A DNA stretch of 64,000 nt from Thalassobaculum fulvum (GTDB lineage Bacteria; Pseudomonadota; Alphaproteobacteria; Thalassobaculales; Thalassobaculaceae), in contig NZ_BMZS01000007.1 of the NCBI RefSeq assembly GCF_014652915.1, positions 1 to 64,000 on the forward strand. The letters run 5' to 3'. The translations under genes were made by a program, and so were the position numbers. Position 1 is the first letter of the stretch; every line of letters begins with the position of its first letter. Below the pieces are notes generated by a model that saw nothing but the letters and a program-made list of their open reading frames with translations, searched no databases and was not told where the DNA came from. Positions 55,058 to 64,000 of this stretch are shown piece after piece.

Positions 55058-56893
55058 CTATTCGGCGGCCTCGCGGCTGCCGTCGGCATCGTCCCCGGAG
55101 AGCTCCCGGTCGTGCTCGAACAGCCCCGCCAGATGACTGGCGGCTTCCCGCGTCGACTGGATGATCGCCGACTCGTCGCCCTGCAGGCGGTACTGCTCGC
55201 GGACCAAGGTTTCGTCATGTTCCTTGAAGGTACGGGTAATTTCGTCGGCGCGCCGATACGGCATGCCGAGTCCGATGAACACCGCCTTCGCCATGTCGAT
55301 GCTGGAGCCGAACATCTCGCGGAACACGGCGTCGACGCCGACCTCCATCAGCCGGTAGGCATGGAACCGGTCGGCCGCCCGGGCATATACCCGGATTCCG
55401 GGAAAGTGCATCCGCACCATCCGGGCGATCTCGACCGCCCGATCGGGGTTGTCGACGGCGATCACGAAGATCTCGGCCTTGCCGGTGCCGGCGGCCTCCA
55501 GCACCTGCAGCCGGTTGGCGTCGCCGAAATACGCCAGGTTGCCGAACCGGCGCGCCACCTCGATCCGGGCGTTGTCGGAATCCAGCGCCACGAACTTGAT
55601 GCGCCGGACGTTCAGCACCCGGCCGACGATCTGCCCGAACCGGCCGAAGCCGGCGATCACCACCCGCGGGTCGTGCTCGTCGACCTCCGGCAGCGGGGCC
55701 GCCGCCGCGTCGTCGCCGTTCCGCAAGGCGTGGCGAACCCGATCGGCCAGGGCGACCGAGAGCGGCGTCAGCGCCATCGAGACCGCGACCGCCATGATCA
55801 GGAAGTCGGCGATGGGCCGGTCGACCGCGCCGACGCTGGTGGCCTGGCCGAACAGCACGAACGCGAACTCGCCCCCTTGCGGCAGCACGGCGGCCAGCGC
55901 CAGGGCCGCGTCCCAGCGCATGCCGACCGCCAGTCCCAGGACCAGCAGTACCACCAGCTTGATCGCCATCAGGCCGACGGCGACGCCGAGGATCGCGACC
56001 GGTTCCTCCGCCAGCAGGCCGAGGTCCATCGACATGCCGACGGCGATGAAGAACAGCCCGAGCAGCAGGCCCTTGAACGGCTCGATGTCGCCCTCGAGCT
56101 GGTGCCGGTACTGGCTGTCGGCCAGCAGCACGCCGGCCAGGAAGGCGCCGAGCGCCGTCGACAGCCCGATCTTCTCCATCAGCAGCGCCATGCCGAGCAC
56201 CACCAGGAGCGCGGCGGCGGTGAACAGCTCCGGCACGTCGGCGGCGGCCACCAGCTTGAGGAAGGGGCGGAGCACGTAGCGGCCGCCGACCACCGCGACC
56301 GCGACCGCCGCGACCGAGAAGCCGATGGCCAGCCAGTCGGTCCCGGTCAGCCGAGCGGCACCGTCGGCCACCGTGGCGATCGAGGCGCCGGCGATCCAGG
56401 GCAGGATCGCCAGCAGCGGGATCACCGCCAGGTCCTGGAACAGCAGGATCGAGAACGCGGCCCGGCCCTGCTGGGTCCGCAGCTCGCGGCGCTCGGACAG
56501 GGTCTGCAGCGCAAAGGCGGTCGACGACAGGGCCAGCACCAGGCCGATCACCACCGCCGTCTGGGTGCGCTGGCCGGCCAGCCAGGCGGCGCCGGCGATC
56601 GCCGCGGCGCTGAGCAGGACCTGGCTGGCCCCGAGGCCGAGAATCGGCCGGCGCAACGCCCACAACCGGGACGGATGCAGCTCCAGCCCGATCAGGAACA
56701 GCAGCAGGACGACCCCGAACTCGGCGAAGTGCAGGATCGCGTCGACGTCGGACACCAGGCCGAACAGTCCGGGGCCGATCGCGATTCCGGCGGCCAGATA
56801 GCCGAGCAGCGACCCGAAGCCGAGCCGCTTGAAGACCGGCACCGCGATCACCGCCGAGCCGAGGAACAGAACGGTGTCTTCCACCAATGCCAT
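55058..56893 (-). CDS. Kef-type K+/H+ antiporter (CPA2) with TrkA-N domain
   Basis: 611 residues. About 12 membrane helices (1-385) of the cation/proton antiporter-2 fold, with S-S-T-A-F-A-L-Q-T-L, F-Q-D-L-A-V-I-P and L-P-Q-G-G-E-F-A-F as in KefB/KefC. A cytosolic Rossmann domain follows with G-F-G-R-F-G near 412 and the NAD-specific acidic residue after the second strand (V-A-L-D-S-D-N). KefB/C release potassium and acidify the cell when glutathione adducts of electrophiles bind. No KefF/G-like ancillary gene is adjacent. Monocistronic or followed by the GGDEF-EAL gene. Confidence 0.9.
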   Translation of the reverse strand: MALVEDTVLFLGSAVIAVPVFKRLGFGSLLGYLAAGIAIGPGLFGLVSDVDAILHFAEFGVVLLLFLIGLELHPSRLWALRRPILGLGASQVLLSAAAIAGAAWLAGQRTQTAVVIGLVLALSSTAFALQTLSERRELRTQQGRAAFSILLFQDLAVIPLLAILPWIAGASIATVADGAARLTGTDWLAIGFSVAAVAVAVVGGRYVLRPFLKLVAAADVPELFTAAALLVVLGMALLMEKIGLSTALGAFLAGVLLADSQYRHQLEGDIEPFKGLLLGLFFIAVGMSMDLGLLAEEPVAILGVAVGLMAIKLVVLLVLGLAVGMRWDAALALAAVLPQGGEFAFVLFGQATSVGAVDRPIADFLIMAVAVSMALTPLSVALADRVRHALRNGDDAAAAPLPEVDEHDPRVVIAGFGRFGQIVGRVLNVRRIKFVALDSDNARIEVARRFGNLAYFGDANRLQVLEAAGTGKAEIFVIAVDNPDRAVEIARMVRMHFPGIRVYARAADRFHAYRLMEVGVDAVFREMFGSSIDMAKAVFIGLGMPYRRADEITRTFKEHDETLVREQYRLQGDESAIIQSTREAASHLAGLFEHDRELSGDDADGSREAAE

Positions 56894-57010
56894 GGCGCCA
56901 GCTTAGCATGGTCCGCGGCCACCGGATGGCGTTCCGGTGGCCGCTCGGCGCCTCGCGGCCAGTGTCGGGCGACCAGTGTCGGGCGGCCGGCGTCTCGGCG
57001 GCCGCCGGGG

Positions 57011-58975
57011 CTATGCCGCCAGGCCGCGCGTCACCGCCTCGACCGCCCGCTGGTTGGCGGCGTCGAGGGTGAAGCGAAGCCGGGTCAGCTCGCCGGCCTC
57101 GACGATCTGGGAGGCCAGCCGCTGGCCGTTCACCAGGACCGTCACCGTCTCACCGGTCCGGCCGGCGACCCGTCCCCGGAACAGCGCGCCGCCGTTGCCG
57201 ATGTTGCAGATCCGCCCGGCGATCCGGCTGCCGCCGGCCTCCACGGTCGCCTCGATATCACAGTCGCGGCGGGCGAAGTTGCGGCGCTCGCCGGCCCGGC
57301 CGATCTCCTGCAGGAAGGCGGTGACCTCCTCGCGCAGGGTCGACGTCTGCTGGCTGAGCTGGCCGGCGGTCTCCGAGACGCTCGACGCGGCGCCCCGCGA
57401 GTCGACCGCCGCCTCGCGGACCGACTCGATGCTCTCGGCCACGATGCTCGTGCCGCCGGCGACCTCCTCGACGGACCGGACGATCTCCTGGGTCGCGGCG
57501 TTCTGCTGGTCCATGGCGGCCGCGACCGAGGTGCTGATGGAGCCGATCCGCTCGATCGTCTCGACGATGCCGGCGATCGCGCCGGTCGCCTCGTCGGAGA
57601 CCTGCTGCATCTCGGCGATCTGCCGGCCGATGTCCTCGGTCGCCCGGGCCGTCTGGTTGGCCAGTTCCTTGACCTCGCCGGCCACCACCGCGAAGCCCTT
57701 GCCGGCGTCGCCGGCGCGGGCCGCCTCGATCGTGGCGTTGAGGGCCAGCAGGTTGGTCTGCGCGGCGATCGTGCTGATCAGCTCGACGACCGCGTTGATC
57801 TGGGCCGTCGCGGTCTGCAGCCGGCCGACCGTCCCGGCGGTGTCGCTGGCCTGGCGCTGAGCCTCGCCGGTGACCGAGCTGGCCTGCCCGACCTGGCGTG
57901 TCACCTCGGCGATCGAGGCCGCGAGCTCCTGGGCGGCGGCCGAGACGGTCTGCACGTTGACGCTGGCCTGTTCGGCGGCGGCGCTCACCGCAACCGCCTG
58001 CTCGGTCGTGGTCGAGGCGCTGCGGTTCACGGTATCGGCGGTCGCCGACATCTCCGACGACGCGTCGGCGAGCTGGTTCATGGTGCTGGCCATGGTGATC
58101 GAGAAGTCCTGGATCAGCCGCTCGACGGCCTCGCGCCGGCGTTCCTTCTCGGCCCGCTCCGTCTCCTCGCGCTCGGCCAGCGTCCGGCGTTCCAGAAGCT
58201 TGGCCTTGAACGCGGCGATCGCCCGCGACAGGTCGCCGATCTCGTCGGCGCGGCTCTGGTCGCCCTCCTCGACGGTCAGGTCCTCATCGGCCAGCCGCTG
58301 TACGGTTCGTACCGAGTGGGTCAGGGGGCCGACGACGTTGCGGACGAACAGCCATCCGAACAGCAGCATCGCGGCGGTCACACCAGCGACGGAAAGGCCG
58401 GTACGCAGCGCGATGGCCCGGAACTCGGCCTGGAGGTCGTCCAGGTACAGGCCGCTCCCGATCACCCAGTTCCAGGACGGCAGGAGCTTCACGTAGGAGG
58501 TCTTCCCGACCGGCTCCTCGAAGCCCGGCTTGGGCCAGAGATAGTCGACGTAGCCGCTTCCGGCGGTCTTGGCGACCGAGACGAACTCGCGGAACACGAA
58601 GGTGCCGGCCGGATCCTTGAGTCCGGACACGTCCCGCCCGTCGAGCTCCGGCTTGATCGGGTGCATCACGACCCGATGCTCCAGGTCGTTGATCCAGACG
58701 TAGTCGCCGTCCTCGTAGCGCAGCAGGCGAATCGCGGCGAGCGCCGCCGCCTGCGCCTGGTCGGTGGAAAGCGCCCCGGCGCCGGCCTGCTGCTCGAAGC
58801 CGGCGGCGATCGAGTAGGCGGCGTCGACGATCGCCGTGATCTCGCGCTGCTTGTCCTTCAGCAGGGTCCGATGGTCACCGTAGAGCATCCATCCGCCCCA
58901 GGCGACGTTGAGCATCGTGATCGCGGCAACGAGCAAGGCCATCTTGCGCGCGAGCGAAAGGTCCTTCAGGCGCAT
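57011..58975 (-). CDS. Methyl-accepting chemotaxis protein with C-terminal PilZ domain
   Basis: 654 residues. Helix about 10-30, single Cache-type periplasmic domain to about 185 ([11 protein letters not shown], typical of sCache_2), helix about 190-212, HAMP to about 265, and an MCP signalling domain with the hairpin tip [12 protein letters not shown]. After about 560 a PilZ domain follows: R-x3-R (R-N-F-A-R) and C-N-I-G-N-G-G. PilZ binds c-di-GMP, so adaptation of the receptor may depend on c-di-GMP, as in Azospirillum Tlp1. The PilZ second motif reads N-x-G-x2-G instead of D-x-S-x2-G. AGGAG lies before ATG 58975. Confidence 0.9.
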   Translation of the reverse strand: MRLKDLSLARKMALLVAAITMLNVAWGGWMLYGDHRTLLKDKQREITAIVDAAYSIAAGFEQQAGAGALSTDQAQAAALAAIRLLRYEDGDYVWINDLEHRVVMHPIKPELDGRDVSGLKDPAGTFVFREFVSVAKTAGSGYVDYLWPKPGFEEPVGKTSYVKLLPSWNWVIGSGLYLDDLQAEFRAIALRTGLSVAGVTAAMLLFGWLFVRNVVGPLTHSVRTVQRLADEDLTVEEGDQSRADEIGDLSRAIAAFKAKLLERRTLAEREETERAEKERRREAVERLIQDFSITMASTMNQLADASSEMSATADTVNRSASTTTEQAVAVSAAAEQASVNVQTVSAAAQELAASIAEVTRQVGQASSVTGEAQRQASDTAGTVGRLQTATAQINAVVELISTIAAQTNLLALNATIEAARAGDAGKGFAVVAGEVKELANQTARATEDIGRQIAEMQQVSDEATGAIAGIVETIERIGSISTSVAAAMDQQNAATQEIVRSVEEVAGGTSIVAESIESVREAAVDSRGAASSVSETAGQLSQQTSTLREEVTAFLQEIGRAGERRNFARRDCDIEATVEAGGSRIAGRICNIGNGGALFRGRVAGRTGETVTVLVNGQRLASQIVEAGELTRLRFTLDAANQRAVEAVTRGLAA

Positions 58976-59122
58976 GCGTCGACTCCTGGATGAGGCAATG
59001 GATTGCCACTGCGTCGCTTTTCGTCGGGATGCGGAGTTCTGGCGCAACCGCCCGGGAACGTCATCTCCGTGTTTGCCGCAGTGCAGCATCCGGTCAGCAT
59101 ACGCCAATGGCGGCGCGGCAAG

Positions 59123-59136
59123 TTGATCGACGTCAA
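59123..59136. promoter_or_regulatory. FNR/FixK-like box
   Basis: TTGATCGACGTCAA matches the FNR/FixK consensus TTGAT-N4-ATCAA at nine of ten conserved positions. It lies 109 bases before the iron alcohol dehydrogenase start and 147 before the chemoreceptor start, in their shared 270-base divergent region. Oxygen-responsive control of one or both is plausible. Confidence 0.45.
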
Positions 59137-59245
59137 TTATCGGCGCGGCATCCCGCCCTCGGGCGCGGAGCCGCCCTTGCCCCGGTTTCCCGCCGCCGCG
59201 TATCGTCTGCCCGAGCAAACCAGAACACCGCAGGGAGAACGCGCC

Positions 59246-60415
59246 ATGTCCGCCACGATCTTCGGCCCCCGGATCATGCTGATCGGCGGTGGCTCGATCG
59301 GCCGCGCGCCGGAAGTGCTCGGCAAGCTGGGGGTGACCAAGCCGCTGATCGTCTCCGACCCGTTCATGGTGTCGTCCGGCCTGATCGCCGCCCTGACCGC
59401 CCCTCTCGAGGAGGCGGGAATCGCCTACGGCGTGTTCTCCGACACCGTGCCGGACCCGACCACGACGGTGGTGGAGGCCGGGGCGGTGGCGTTCAAGGAG
59501 GGCGGATACGACGGGCTGATCGGGTTCGGCGGCGGCTCGCCGATGGACACCGCCAAGGCGATGAACATCCTGGCGGCCCACGGCGGGCGCATGCGCGACT
59601 ACAAGGTGCCGAACGGCGTCGACACCGCGGCGGCGCCGCTGCTCTGCATCCCGACCACCGCCGGAACCGGCTCCGAGGTGACGCGCGGTACCGTGATCAC
59701 CGACGTCGAGACCGACGAGAAGATGCTGGTCATGTGCCTGGCCGGCCAGGCCGACGCCGCGATCGTCGACTATGAGCTGACGATGAAGAAGCCGTTCCGG
59801 CTGACCGCCGACACCGGCATCGACAGCTTCACCCACGCGCTCGAGGCGTTCGTCAGCCAGAAGCGCAACCCGTACTCCGATTCCATGGCGATCGCCGCGA
59901 TGCAGCGGATCGGGGCGAACCTGCGGACCGCCTGCTTCGAGCCGTCGAACCGCGAGGCGCGCGAGCAGATGATGCTGGGGGCCACCCAGGCCGGCATGGC
60001 GTTCTCCAATGCCTCGGTCGCCCTGGTGCACGGCATGAGCCGGCCGATCGGGGCGCACTTCCACGTACCGCACGGGCTGTCCAACGCGATGCTGCTGCCG
60101 ACGGTGACCCGCTGGTCGCTGGACGCCGCGCTCGACCGCTACGCCGAGGCCGGCCGGCTGATCGGCGCCGCCGAGCGGACCGACCCGGACGAGGCCGCGG
60201 CCGGCAAGCTGCTGGAGTGGCTGTTCCAGATCAACCAGGACCTGGAGGTCCCGAGCCCGCCGGCCTACGGCATCGACGAGGCCAAGTGGTTCGGCCTGAT
60301 GGAGACCATGGCCAAGCAGTGCATCGCCTCCGGCTCGCACGCCAACAACCCGAAGATTCCGGACGAGGCCACGATCGTCGAGCTGTACAAGCAGGTCTGG
60401 GGCGCCAATCGGTGA
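59246..60415 (+). CDS. Iron-containing (group III) alcohol dehydrogenase
   Basis: 389 residues. NAD-binding [10 protein letters not shown] near 95-104 and [10 protein letters not shown] near 140. Metal ligands follow in [11 protein letters not shown], then [10 protein letters not shown] and H-V-P-H-G. The enzyme oxidises or reduces an alcohol/aldehyde pair with NAD(P). Substrates range from ethanol to 1,3-propanediol, lactaldehyde, phosphonoacetaldehyde-type compounds and hydroxybutyrate. CAGGGAGAA lies before the ATG. Coupled to the next gene by a GTGA overlap. Confidence 0.93.
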   Translation: MSATIFGPRIMLIGGGSIGRAPEVLGKLGVTKPLIVSDPFMVSSGLIAALTAPLEEAGIAYGVFSDTVPDPTTTVVEAGAVAFKEGGYDGLIGFGGGSPMDTAKAMNILAAHGGRMRDYKVPNGVDTAAAPLLCIPTTAGTGSEVTRGTVITDVETDEKMLVMCLAGQADAAIVDYELTMKKPFRLTADTGIDSFTHALEAFVSQKRNPYSDSMAIAAMQRIGANLRTACFEPSNREAREQMMLGATQAGMAFSNASVALVHGMSRPIGAHFHVPHGLSNAMLLPTVTRWSLDAALDRYAEAGRLIGAAERTDPDEAAAGKLLEWLFQINQDLEVPSPPAYGIDEAKWFGLMETMAKQCIASGSHANNPKIPDEATIVELYKQVWGANR

Positions 60416-61842
60416 GCGCGACGGGCACGGCCGCGGTCGCCCAGGCTTCCGTCGATCTGGTCGATCCGCACGACTGCACCGACGACCCCGACAAGCTGGC
60501 GACCCTCGAGGCGACCCACATGGCCCTGGTGCGCCGGGGACCGGACGGTCGCTGGCGGCCGGCGCTGGCGGACCGCTGGACGGTGTCGCCGGATGCCCGC
60601 ACCTGGACGTTCGAGCTGAAGCCCGGCGTACGTTGCCACGACGGTGCTCCGGCCGATGCCGAGGCCGTCGCCTGGTCGGTCGCCCGGATGGCACGGCCCG
60701 ACATGGGGGCCACCCTGGGCGCCCCGGCGGTCTGGGCGCAGTATCTGGCCGGCGCCCGGATCGAGGCGTTGTCCCGCTCGACGGTCCGGATCGAACTGGA
60801 TCGCCCGATGGCCGATCTGCCGGACGTTCTGGGTGCCGGCTACGTGCTGTCGCCCGGCTCGGACCCGGATGCCCCGGTCGGCTGCGGACCCTACCGGATC
60901 GAGGATCACGTTCCCGGCGAACGCCTCGTCCTGCGGGCCGCCCCGGCGTCGGCCGCGGTGCCCGCCGCGAACCCACGGCTCCGGTTCCAGCGGATCGCGT
61001 GCGCGGCGGAGCGGGCGGCGGCGCTGGCCGCCGGAACCGTACAAGCGGCCACCGGCCTGGCCGGCGAAAGCGCGAGGCCGCTGGGCGCCGGCCCCGCGGT
61101 CACGGTGGTCGAGCATCTGGTGCCGACCGCCATCATCTTTCTGTTCAACGCCGCGCGCGGTCCGGTCCGCGACGCCCGGGTGCGCCGGGCGCTGAACCTC
61201 GCGCTGAACCGCGAAGACCTGGTGGCGGACGTCCTCGGCGGTGCTGGCCGGCCGTTGCACGGCTTCGTCAGCCCGGTGCATTTCGGCGCCGCCGCCGCGA
61301 CCGCCGGCTGCGATCCCGACAGCGCCGGGCGCTTGCTGGCGGAAGCCGGGTACGGCTCGGGCCTGGAGCTCGAGGTCACGTGTCCGACCAGCCTGCCGGA
61401 CGAGGCGGAAGCGCTGACCGCCGCGGTGGCGGCCCAGCTGGCCCCGCTCGGGGTATCGTTCCGGGTTGAGCGGGTCGAGGACCGGGTCGACTATGCCAAC
61501 CGGGTTCGCCTGAAGCGGATCGGCGACCTCTGCGTCTTCGATTCCAGCCCGATGAGCACGTTCCGGGTGCTGCACGAGAAGATCGACTCGCGGGTCGCCG
61601 GGTCGTGGTGGCAGGGCTATCGGAATCCAGAGGTCGAGGCGTTGGTCGACCGCGCCAGAGCGACCGTCGGCGACGCCGAGCGCGAGGCGATCTACCGCGA
61701 GTGCCACCGGCTGCTGCAGGCGGATCCGCCCTGGCTCTATCTCTACAACCACACGCGGTTCGCGGGGCTGGCGGGACGCCATCCGGACTGGCGGATGCGG
61801 GCCGACGGCATCCTGGACGTGGCGGCCCTGCCGCCGGTGTGA
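60412..61842 (+). CDS. SBP_5-family protein without a signal peptide
   Basis: 476 residues, GTG start at 60412 overlapping the dehydrogenase stop (GTGA). It shows the extracellular solute-binding protein family 5 pattern: [41 protein letters not shown] and the C-terminal Y-R-E-C-H-R-L-L. But the protein starts directly with [15 protein letters not shown] and has neither a basic-hydrophobic signal nor a lipobox. Unless an upstream start is used (none is visible), it stays in the cytoplasm. No permease genes adjoin it. A cytosolic ligand-binding role is possible. Confidence 0.75.
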   Translation: MSATGTAAVAQASVDLVDPHDCTDDPDKLATLEATHMALVRRGPDGRWRPALADRWTVSPDARTWTFELKPGVRCHDGAPADAEAVAWSVARMARPDMGATLGAPAVWAQYLAGARIEALSRSTVRIELDRPMADLPDVLGAGYVLSPGSDPDAPVGCGPYRIEDHVPGERLVLRAAPASAAVPAANPRLRFQRIACAAERAAALAAGTVQAATGLAGESARPLGAGPAVTVVEHLVPTAIIFLFNAARGPVRDARVRRALNLALNREDLVADVLGGAGRPLHGFVSPVHFGAAAATAGCDPDSAGRLLAEAGYGSGLELEVTCPTSLPDEAEALTAAVAAQLAPLGVSFRVERVEDRVDYANRVRLKRIGDLCVFDSSPMSTFRVLHEKIDSRVAGSWWQGYRNPEVEALVDRARATVGDAEREAIYRECHRLLQADPPWLYLYNHTRFAGLAGRHPDWRMRADGILDVAALPPV

Positions 61843-61859
61843 CGCCGGGCGGGCGGCGG

Positions 61860-62687
61860 TCAGCCGTAGGGTGCCAGCAGCACGAGGGCCGAGCGCTCGG
61901 GGCTGCGCGGGTGCCGGCTCAGCGGGATGCTGATGCGGAAGTAGCTGTCCATCGGCGCTTCGTCCCGCATCACCCGGCGCAGGCCGCGCACGAAGGACAC
62001 CACGATCTGCGGTCCTTCCAGCAAGGCGGCCAGGTCGGCGCGGACCGACCGCTTCAGCGGCGTCGGCATGGGGATCTCGTCGAGGCTCTCGCCGGCGAAC
62101 CCGTCCGGCCGCTTCCAGAGGGCGGAGGTCTGGCGGTCGTGGGCGAGGTAGCGGACCTTGCCGCCGGGGCCGACGGAGACGATCTTGGCCCGGCCCGGCG
62201 TGTCGACCACGCGGTCGACGAGCTGGTCGCCGGGACTGAACCGGGTGGCCACGAGGAACCGCCACATTTCCTGCACCTGCCGGTCGTTGATGTCGGTCGG
62301 CAGGCAACCGGCGAGGCGATCCTGCATCAGCGGGAAACCCGGGCGCGATGTCAGGCCGACGGATTCGTGGATGAGTTCCGGCAATTGCTCGATCGAGTCC
62401 GCGACCAATGCGCCGCAGGCTCCGCGATCGTACACCCGGACCACGAATCGACGTTCACTTCGGGCTCTACGAAGGATCTCGATCGCTGCGCACACCGTCC
62501 TCGACCCGGCGTTCAGCGGATTGATCCAGAGCTCGACGCTGTCGGTCCCGGCGCGCAGGTTGATCCAGCCGCGTCGATCGACCGCGTCGATCCGCTCGTC
62601 GATCGAGCGAAACAGGGCCGCGTCGTTTGCCGGAACCGTGGCGCCCGTCCCGTCTACCCAGATCGACTCGAAATGGTGCGTCCGCAC
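61860..62687 (-). CDS. Hypothetical protein
   Basis: 275 residues; I do not recognise the family. No signal peptide or membrane helix. The first third is mixed alpha/beta (E-L-W-I-N-P-L-N-A-G near 53), the middle contains R-V-Y-D-R-G-A-C-G-A-L, and the final part has P-M-D-S-Y-F-R-I-S-I-P-L. The overall pattern of an N-terminal helical region and a PAS-like C-terminal half (Y-F-R-I, then S-A-L-V-L-L-A-P-Y) resembles small cytoplasmic sensor proteins, but this is a guess. It stands between the SBP_5 gene (convergent) and the HTH gene, with an AT-rich leader containing a terminator for the HTH gene. Confidence 0.6.
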   Translation of the reverse strand: MRTHHFESIWVDGTGATVPANDAALFRSIDERIDAVDRRGWINLRAGTDSVELWINPLNAGSRTVCAAIEILRRARSERRFVVRVYDRGACGALVADSIEQLPELIHESVGLTSRPGFPLMQDRLAGCLPTDINDRQVQEMWRFLVATRFSPGDQLVDRVVDTPGRAKIVSVGPGGKVRYLAHDRQTSALWKRPDGFAGESLDEIPMPTPLKRSVRADLAALLEGPQIVVSFVRGLRRVMRDEAPMDSYFRISIPLSRHPRSPERSALVLLAPYG

Positions 62688-62756
62688 GTTGGAACCACCC
62701 GCAGAGATACACCCACTGCGCGAAGTACTAACGCAAAACGACGACGTAAGCGAACC

Positions 62757-62782
62757 AAAAAATGGCCATTTGGCGCATTTTT
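62757..62782 (-). terminator. Rho-independent terminator of the HTH gene
   Basis: AAAAATGGCC (62758-62767), loop ATTT, then GGC-G-CATTTTT (62772-62782): a ten-pair stem with one bulged G. On the leftward transcript it ends in a run of six U. It sits 13 bases beyond the HTH stop codon. The flanking A and T runs let it work in both directions. Confidence 0.75.
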
Positions 62783-62794
62783 CGTATCTCGCCT

Positions 62795-63445
62795 CTAGAA
62801 CTGAGGCCTTCCGAGCGACGTGATCGTCACCAGGCCGCGTTCGGGCCCGTCATCGGTCGGCACGGTGAGCGCCACGAACTCCAGCCCGAGCGGCGTACGC
62901 ACGTACTGGAACACCGGGTCGTTGGCGATCAGCGCCTTCCAGTAGCGCTCGGCGGCCGCCCGGGCGACGGCCGGGTCCGCCAGGTCCAGGACACGCGCAC
63001 CTCTGACGTGGTTGCCGGCCCAGCGAATGCCGTCGCCGATCCAGTCGAAGTAGAGATCGTTGTCGCGCAACGACACCGACGTCGTCCGCTTGGCGTTGAT
63101 CTTCGCCATCTGCTCGACGACATCGCTCTTGCGGCGGGTAACCGAGGCGATTTCCAGCATGGCGTAGAGATCCGGAAGCGCCATCCGGGCCCGGTACAGC
63201 TTCTCCGGCGGCAGGTCGATGACCAGCAGAGGGTCCGGGGAATGGAGCCGCGCGGCCGGACCGAGCCCGACGACCTTGGCGATCGTATCGAGCGTGGACT
63301 GCCGCGCGTCGAGGTGCCCGTCGCTGTTGAACACGCGATTGATGGTCCGGACCGACAGGCCGGTGGCCTTCGAGATGTCCCGTTGGCTCAGCTTGAGCTT
63401 GCGCGCCGCCTCCTGGAGATCGCGTCCGGTCAGCCCTTGCGTCAT
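62795..63445 (-). CDS. XRE-type HTH protein with C-terminal sensor-like domain
   Basis: 216 residues. Residues 5-45 form a helix-turn-helix (L-Q-E-A-A-R-K-L-K-L-S-Q-R-D-I-S-K-A-T-G and V-R-T-I-N-R-V-F). The remainder is an unassigned alpha/beta domain (L-L-V-I-D-L-P-P-E-K near 80; R-T-P-L-G-L-E-F-V near 190). It is likely a transcription regulator whose C-terminal domain binds a ligand or oligomerises. It lies one base after the stop of the EamA gene on the same strand, so the two form one operon, ended by the terminator at 62757-62782. The longer upstream frame overlaps the EamA gene and was rejected. Confidence 0.7.
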   Translation of the reverse strand: MTQGLTGRDLQEAARKLKLSQRDISKATGLSVRTINRVFNSDGHLDARQSTLDTIAKVVGLGPAARLHSPDPLLVIDLPPEKLYRARMALPDLYAMLEIASVTRRKSDVVEQMAKINAKRTTSVSLRDNDLYFDWIGDGIRWAGNHVRGARVLDLADPAVARAAAERYWKALIANDPVFQYVRTPLGLEFVALTVPTDDGPERGLVTITSLGRPQF

Positions 63446-63446
63446 G

Positions 63447-64000
63447 TCAGGCGCTCTCCGTGCGCTCCCTTCGCCATGCAATCCTGCCATACATCGCCGC
63501 GGCGATGATGAGAACCGCGCCGGCCACGACCAGGGCCGACGGTACGACACCGAACAGCAGGCCATCCACCGCCAATGCGAAGATCAGCCGGCTTGCCTCG
63601 GCCGGCTGTATCGCCGCCGCCGCCGCGAACCGATACGCGAGGACGTTGAGGTGCTGTGCCAGCCAGAGCAGGACCCCGACGGCCACGCAGGCGGCCAGGG
63701 CGCGCCAGTCCAGGTCGACCCATCCATGGATCGCCGGCACCCCGAACACGAACACCAGGCCGATCGCCTGCCAGCCGACGACCGCCTCGGCTGTCTCGTC
63801 GGGCATTGCCCGGATCAGCAGCATGGTCACCGAGATGGCCAGGGCGGAAACCAGGGCGGCAAGGCTATAGACGTTGACGGCGGTGGTCTCCGGCGCGAGC
63901 ACCATCACCACGCCGAGGCTCGCGATCCCGATCCGCACCCACGAGGATGCTCCGACGGCTTCCTTCAGGAACAGCGTGGCCAGCGCCGCCGTGAACAGCA
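63447..64000 (-). CDS. EamA/DMT-family transporter, C-terminal part
   Basis: The gene enters from beyond base 64000; 184 codons including the stop are visible. They show the end of the first EamA repeat (A-T-L-F-L-K-E-A-V-G-A-S-S-W, then a helix to V-V-M-V-L-A) and most of the second repeat with about five helices, including A-A-I-Q-P-A-E-A-S-R-L. Basic tail R-R-E-R-T-E. Exports or imports an unknown metabolite. The HTH gene starts one base beyond its stop codon. Confidence 0.85.
   Translation of the reverse strand, partial: LFTAALATLFLKEAVGASSWVRIGIASLGVVMVLAPETTAVNVYSLAALVSALAISVTMLLIRAMPDETAEAVVGWQAIGLVFVFGVPAIHGWVDLDWRALAACVAVGVLLWLAQHLNVLAYRFAAAAAIQPAEASRLIFALAVDGLLFGVVPSALVVAGAVLIIAAAMYGRIAWRRERTESA

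Noticed and set aside
54533-58993. Open reading frame of 1486 codons on the + strand
   Set aside because: It runs antisense through the GGDEF-EAL, Kef and MCP genes, all with clear intact motifs. Stop codons are simply rare in this composition.

Overview
The window is a very GC-rich stretch of chromosome, with only a few AT-richer patches between genes. It is densely coded and has many ATGA-type start/stop overlaps. The gene families point to a free-living, motile alphaproteobacterium of the Rhodospirillales type: the end of fliG, PrtD/PrtE type I secretion, DUF2842, a TIGR02186/TSUP pair, an SoeABC-like sulfite dehydrogenase and TRAP transporters. I saw no rRNA, tRNA, CRISPR array, prophage or intact insertion sequence. 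Species assignment from sequence alone is inference.

Layout. 1-6.3 kb: the end of fliG, an M29/NicX-like enzyme overlapping an AhpD-like protein, a PAS protein, then a coupled operon of Rieske oxygenase, membrane class III cyclase and MFS transporter. 6.3-12.2 kb: a GFA enzyme, a BrnT/BrnA toxin-antitoxin pair with a clear palindromic operator, a LysR regulator, and a 1198-residue fused CydDC-like ABC exporter. 12.4-21.3 kb: envelope and glycan genes, namely a very large sulfotransferase/coiled-coil/double-GT2 protein, a type I secretion ABC/HlyD pair, and a PseC-like aminotransferase. 21.5-27.8 kb: an MhpD/FAH-family enzyme and a four-gene peptide/opine ABC importer. 28.2-33.8 kb: PseB, then the two half-subunits of a ThDP decarboxylase (ComD/ComE-like) flanking an oppositely oriented TRAP operon. 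33.8-36.6 kb: a DUF2842 protein, an MFS transporter, an acetyltransferase, and a Phd/PIN (VapBC-like) toxin-antitoxin pair. 36.6-41.4 kb: the SoeABC-like molybdoenzyme. 41.5-46.4 kb: an orphan PII protein, a TauD-family oxygenase, and a sulfur operon (ArsR, rhodanese, TSUP exporter, TIGR02186, universal stress protein). 46.5-50.3 kb: divergent hutF/hutI and a GlxA-family AraC regulator. 50.4-52.4 kb: divergent DUF1045 and phnM. 52.4-64 kb: an EamA transporter, a GGDEF-EAL protein, a Kef-type antiporter, an MCP with a C-terminal PilZ domain, an iron alcohol dehydrogenase coupled to a signal-less SBP_5 protein, an unknown protein, an HTH protein and a second, truncated EamA transporter.

How the parts may work together. 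The most coherent theme is sulfur. A ComDE-like sulfopyruvate (or phosphonopyruvate) decarboxylase sits with a TRAP importer. A cytoplasm-facing sulfite dehydrogenase, a TauE/SafE-type exporter, a rhodanese and a two-cysteine ArsR regulator lie within 13 kb. Together they could import an organosulfonate, release sulfite, oxidise or export it, and sense the reactive sulfur produced. This is a hypothesis; no sulfite-releasing enzyme is visible in the window. A second theme is surface glycan or glycoprotein synthesis (PseB, PseC, sulfotransferase-GT, type I secretion).

The most unusual non-coding signal is a family of five dispersed, two-armed inverted repeats. They lie near 12.2, 21.4, 22.4, 38.4 and 43.2 kb, mostly between convergent genes and once inside the soe operon.
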